A DNA stretch of 64,000 nucleotides from Odiellus spinosus (Eukaryota > Arthropoda > Arachnida > Opiliones > Phalangiidae). The first letter of the stretch is position 1. Every line of letters starts with the position of its first letter. The notes under the pieces are model-generated. The model was given only the letters and a program-made list of their open reading frames with translations, did no database searches and was not told the DNA's origin. Shown here piece after piece: positions 60,905-64,000 of the stretch. The translations under genes and the position numbers were made by a program. The DNA lies in the NCBI GenBank assembly GCA_963920705.1, contig OY987230.1, forward strand, positions 15,153,320-15,217,319, given 5' to 3'.

Positions 60905-61113
60905 GATCTGAAAATAAAGTGAGAAAAACTCTATTCATAACGATAGCTTTCTAATAATGAATTCCACTGGTTTTAAAAATACTCCTTGCAATAACAGATG
61001 GAAATCTTTTCTTTGACAAACAAACATTTTATTGTTTCTCAAAGTGTCTCCGACATGATGAAAATGTTTATGACCTCAGTTTAAAGTTTATATTGTTTTC
61101 TGAATTTTTGTAT
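60905..61113 (-). promoter_or_regulatory. 5' leader region of the transposase gene
   Basis: The acceptor TTATTTTCAG ends three bases before the ATG, so a leader exon further upstream on the minus strand is expected. None can be placed. The TTAA element at 61118 may have landed within this leader or intron. Confidence 0.4.
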
Positions 61114-61117
61114 TTAA

Positions 61118-61977
61118 AGGGAGAATGCAACCTAATAACAAGCGATTTTTAATAGATTCCTAATCGTTAAAATATAGATTCCTAATCGTTAAAATATAGA
61201 TTCCTAATCGTTAAAATATAGATTCCTAATCGTTAAAATATAGATTCCTAATCGTTAAAATATAGATTCCTAATCGTTAAAATATAGATTCCTAATCGTT
61301 AAAATATAGATTCCTAATCGTTAAAATATAGATTCCTAATCGTTAAAATATAGATTCCTAATCGTTAAAATATAGATTCCTAATCGTTAAAATATAGATT
61401 CCTAATCGTTAAAATATAGATTCCTAATCGTTAAAATATAGATTCCTAATCGTTAAAATATAGATTCCTAATCGTTAAAATATAGATTCCTAATCGTTAA
61501 AATATAGATTCCTAATCGTTAAAATATAGATTCCTAATCGTTAAAATATAGATTCCTAATCGTTAAAATATAGATTCCTAATCGTTAAAATATAGATTCC
61601 TAATCGTTAAAATATAGATTCCTAATCGTTAAAATATAACTAATACGCCGATAAAAAGGTAACAAAACCAATATAAAACTATAAATAAATTTAAAACCTA
61701 CCCTGAAAATAGGCTTAGCGGGATTTATGGAGATCACCTGAATTGCCTCCGTGTAAGGTCCAGCGACAATGAACGTCGTTCACGCGAGATCTCCACGAGA
61801 CTTACAGTCGCAAACGATTGGTCGCTCGACCTTACACGCGAGGAAATCAGTTGATCTCCATGAATCCCGCTAAGCCTATTTTCTGTGTAAGTTTTAAATT
61901 TATTTCTAGTAGATTAGGCCTATTTAAACGATAAGGAATCGATTAAAAATCACTTGTTGTTAGTCTGCATTCTCCCT
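61118..61977. mobile_element. 860-bp TTAA-flanked foldback element with internal minisatellite
   Basis: TTAA at 61114-61117 and 61978-61981. The ends are AGGGAGAATGCAACCTAATA and the mirror TTAGTCTGCATTCTCCCT. An inner palindrome pairs AAATAGGCTTAGCGGGATTT-like arms near 61705-61735 and 61850-61885, and CCTCCGTGTAAGGTC (61747) with GACCTTACACGCGAGG (61828). The left arm alone has grown by the 22-bp array. Without the array the element is about 375 bp, like its relative at 28.3 kb. There is no ORF. Confidence 0.88.
61153..61638. repeat. Minisatellite, 22-bp unit, 22 near-perfect copies
   Basis: The unit is GATTCCTAATCGTTAAAATATA, read in two parts as GATTCCTAATCG and TTAAAATATA. Starts run from 61155 to 61617 in steps of 22. 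I see no substitutions between copies. The unit equals the segment of the element's left arm that pairs with AACGATAAGGAATCGATT on the right arm, so it is an expansion of terminal-repeat sequence. Confidence 0.95.
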
Positions 61978-61981
61978 TTAA

Positions 61982-63000
61982 TTGATGTTTTAAATTGTCA
62001 CATGCAATTTTTAATGCTGAGCCCTAAATTTTCACATTCCGAAAAATACCATCCCTTTTCACTAAGTCCAAATAAAAATACAAATTCCTTTAAAAAATTC
62101 GAAATTTGTTTTGGATTTTTGAAAATGACGAAGTTCGAAAAAAAAAACCCCAAAAAATCAAAATCCGGGAAATTAAAATATACTACAGGAAATATAAAAC
62201 TCTTTAGGCTGTTGGCTATTCTGTTCCTTTTTACTGGTTTCAAGGTTATTTTATAATACCAACTATTAGTATCAACATGAGGTTGGGGGATCCCTTTTCT
62301 TACTATACTCAGTTTAAATTGTTAGCACGCGAAAAGTGAGGCTACCTATATTTCTAACTAAAAAAATCAGAGATAACGGAAAGAGTAAGATTATATGTGC
62401 TGCCAAATTAAGGTGAACCAGCAGTAACCCAGCTGCATTTCAACGACATTCTAACGTGATAGTGAGGCTCTCAATATCCCAATAAACAAACAATTTACAG
62501 AGATAAAGGATAGCGTAAATTTGTAGGCCCTGCAAACTATGGTGGACTATAGATTTGAAACTTCATTGTAAAGTGACACACCCATTGAAAGTCCCCAAAA
62601 ATTCTCAGAAATTTCACTGAACACGTGATATATTGACGAAAGGGAAAATGGCTACACAAACGACCTACAATTATATTTCCTCGCGCTTTACTGAATTTGA
62701 TATGAGGAGAGGAATATTTTCTTTTCGAATTCTGGTCAAGCTTGAAAAATATTTTTCGTAAAATAGGACAGTTAAAACCCCCTCGGAGTCAAAAATCCCC
62801 TAGAATCTGCCAATTTTGTTTCGAAAAATCGGGGGGGGGGGGGGGGGGCTTTTACCCACTTTAGTGAAAACTTTGTATAAAGGCTTATTTATCATTGCCA
62901 TGTTTACATAGTCTCAAATGGTTTAGTCAATTTGGAACCTCATTTACCATTAATAAGTCAACAGCTTTACTGTTTTTAACCTTGGAAGGAAATTTTCATA
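61982..63000. other. Non-coding flank, G18 homopolymer
   Basis: No exon, terminal repeat or CAGTG-type transposon end is recognised. Overlapping short frames on both strands at 61.95-62.26 kb lie in low-complexity A/T-rich DNA. G18 is at 62831-62848. Confidence 0.5.
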
Positions 63001-64000
63001 AGCTACGGTCACACTAGCTTTCCTTAATCGCGGTAAAATCAAACCGATATTCAAATCCCAAGGAATCATTTTAAGCGTCACGTGTGTTCACGCATTATGT
63101 TTATAAGTCGATTTATCGTAGCTTTATCTTTAAACGTTTCCATGAGCTGCGTTCATACTAGGCCTTGGAATCGATTTGAACCGTTCAAGACGTTTCCATA
63201 AGCTGCGTTCATACTTGGCCTTGGAATCGATTTAAACAGTTTCAAAACGATTCGCTTTAGTCGTGTGAACGGGAAACCGTCTCTTATCAAATCGATTTGA
63301 TTCGATTTCTCGAAACTGTTCCGGGAACCAGTTTCGTACCGATTCGGTTTCAACAACCGATAAATGAAGCTACAATAAATCAATTTATAAAGATAATGCG
63401 TGAACACGTGACGCTTAAAACGATTCCTGACGATTTGAATATCGATTTGATTTTACCGTTTCAAATCGATTAAGAAATCCTAGTGTGACCGTAGCTCTAG
63501 AGTCGGGTGAACAGGAAACCGTCTTTTCTCGAATCGATATTGATTCGATTTCTCAAAACCGCTTAGAGAACCAGTTTCTTAGCGATTCGGTTTCAACACC
63601 CGATAGATGAAGCTACGATAAATCGATTTATAAGGATAGAGTGTGAACACAAGACGCTTAAAACGATTTTTGCCGATATGAATATCGGTTTGATTTTACC
63701 GTTTAAAACCGATTAAGAAATGCTAGTGTGACCGTAGCTATGGAGTCGTGTGGACTAGAAATCGTCTTTTCCCGAATCGATTTGAATCGGTTTCTCAAAA
63801 CTGATTCGGGAACCCGTTTCAAACCGATTCGGCTTCAACAGCAGACTGATGTTAAAGTAATAAATCGGTTTATAGAGCTAATGTGTGAACAGATAGCGCT
63901 CAAAACGATTTGAATATCGATTTGAAATCCTTTTGGATAGGCTACTGTGAACGTAGCTTTTTGGTCGTTGAAACCGAATCGGTAGCAAACTAGTTTCCGA
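63001..64000. mobile_element. PIF/Harbinger-like MITE cluster with about 243-bp tandem copies
   Basis: An inverted half-copy (63001-63130, starting AAGCTACGGTCACACTAGC) is followed by two left ends in tandem, 53 bp apart (AGCTGCGTTCATACTAGGCC near 63146 and AGCTGCGTTCATACTTGGCC near 63199). Three direct copies of the right part follow, ending GACCGTAGCT at 63496, GACCGTAGCT at 63739 and GAACGTAGCT at 63958. The copies are full of ATCGATTT/AAATCGAT motifs. The solitary relative is at 34377-34611. The cluster runs to or past the window edge. Confidence 0.8.

Noticed and set aside
61153..61638. CRISPR-like array
   Set aside because: Units are contiguous with no unique spacers, and the genome is eukaryotic; it is a minisatellite inside a mobile element.
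61954..62256. Overlapping plus and minus frames of 81-100 codons
   Set aside because: Both strands are open across A-rich low-complexity DNA, and the plus frame starts within the foldback element's right arm.

Overview
This is an AT-rich eukaryotic window from an arthropod, most likely an insect. Genes are split by short GT-AG introns, the three conserved host genes read best as insect-type proteins, and the DNA between them is crowded with short inverted-repeat transposons and satellite arrays. There are no bacterial features. The species cannot be named from this sequence alone.

Layout. From 531 to 6338 (+) lie the last 13 coding exons of a plasma-membrane type Na+/H+ exchanger (Nhe2-like); its start is off the left edge. 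From 7538 to 10274 (+) lies a complete 10-exon N-myristoyltransferase gene (471 residues). From 10275 to 36444 there is no gene I can support. That stretch holds MITEs (some nested), a 30-bp minisatellite, a 171-bp satellite array and other repeats. From 47356 down to 36445 (-) lies the 3' part of a Psc/Su(z)2-type Polycomb-group gene: the RAWUL domain on small exons plus one 3.57-kb exon for a long charged tail. Its RING-finger exons are not found in the window. From 47357 to 53489 there is repeat-rich non-coding DNA. From about 53490 to 60904 there is a large two-gene DNA transposon: an intronless 885-residue zinc-finger DDE-type transposase and a six-exon, 566-residue SAM-domain companion, with about 1.1 kb of sub-terminal repeats at its left end. 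From 61118 to the right edge there is a TTAA-flanked foldback element carrying 22 copies of a 22-bp unit, then a MITE family turning into a tandem array.

The host genes are unrelated in function: ion and pH balance, protein lipidation, and chromatin silencing. They do not form a pathway. The mobile DNA has one recurring theme: in three places (20.2, 61.2 and 63.3 kb) part of a short inverted-repeat transposon has been amplified into a tandem array. The strongest candidate for something under-described is the transposase plus SAM-protein pair. Both ORFs look intact, and each has a splice acceptor within 3 bases of its ATG, which suggests one shared leader spliced to either gene.
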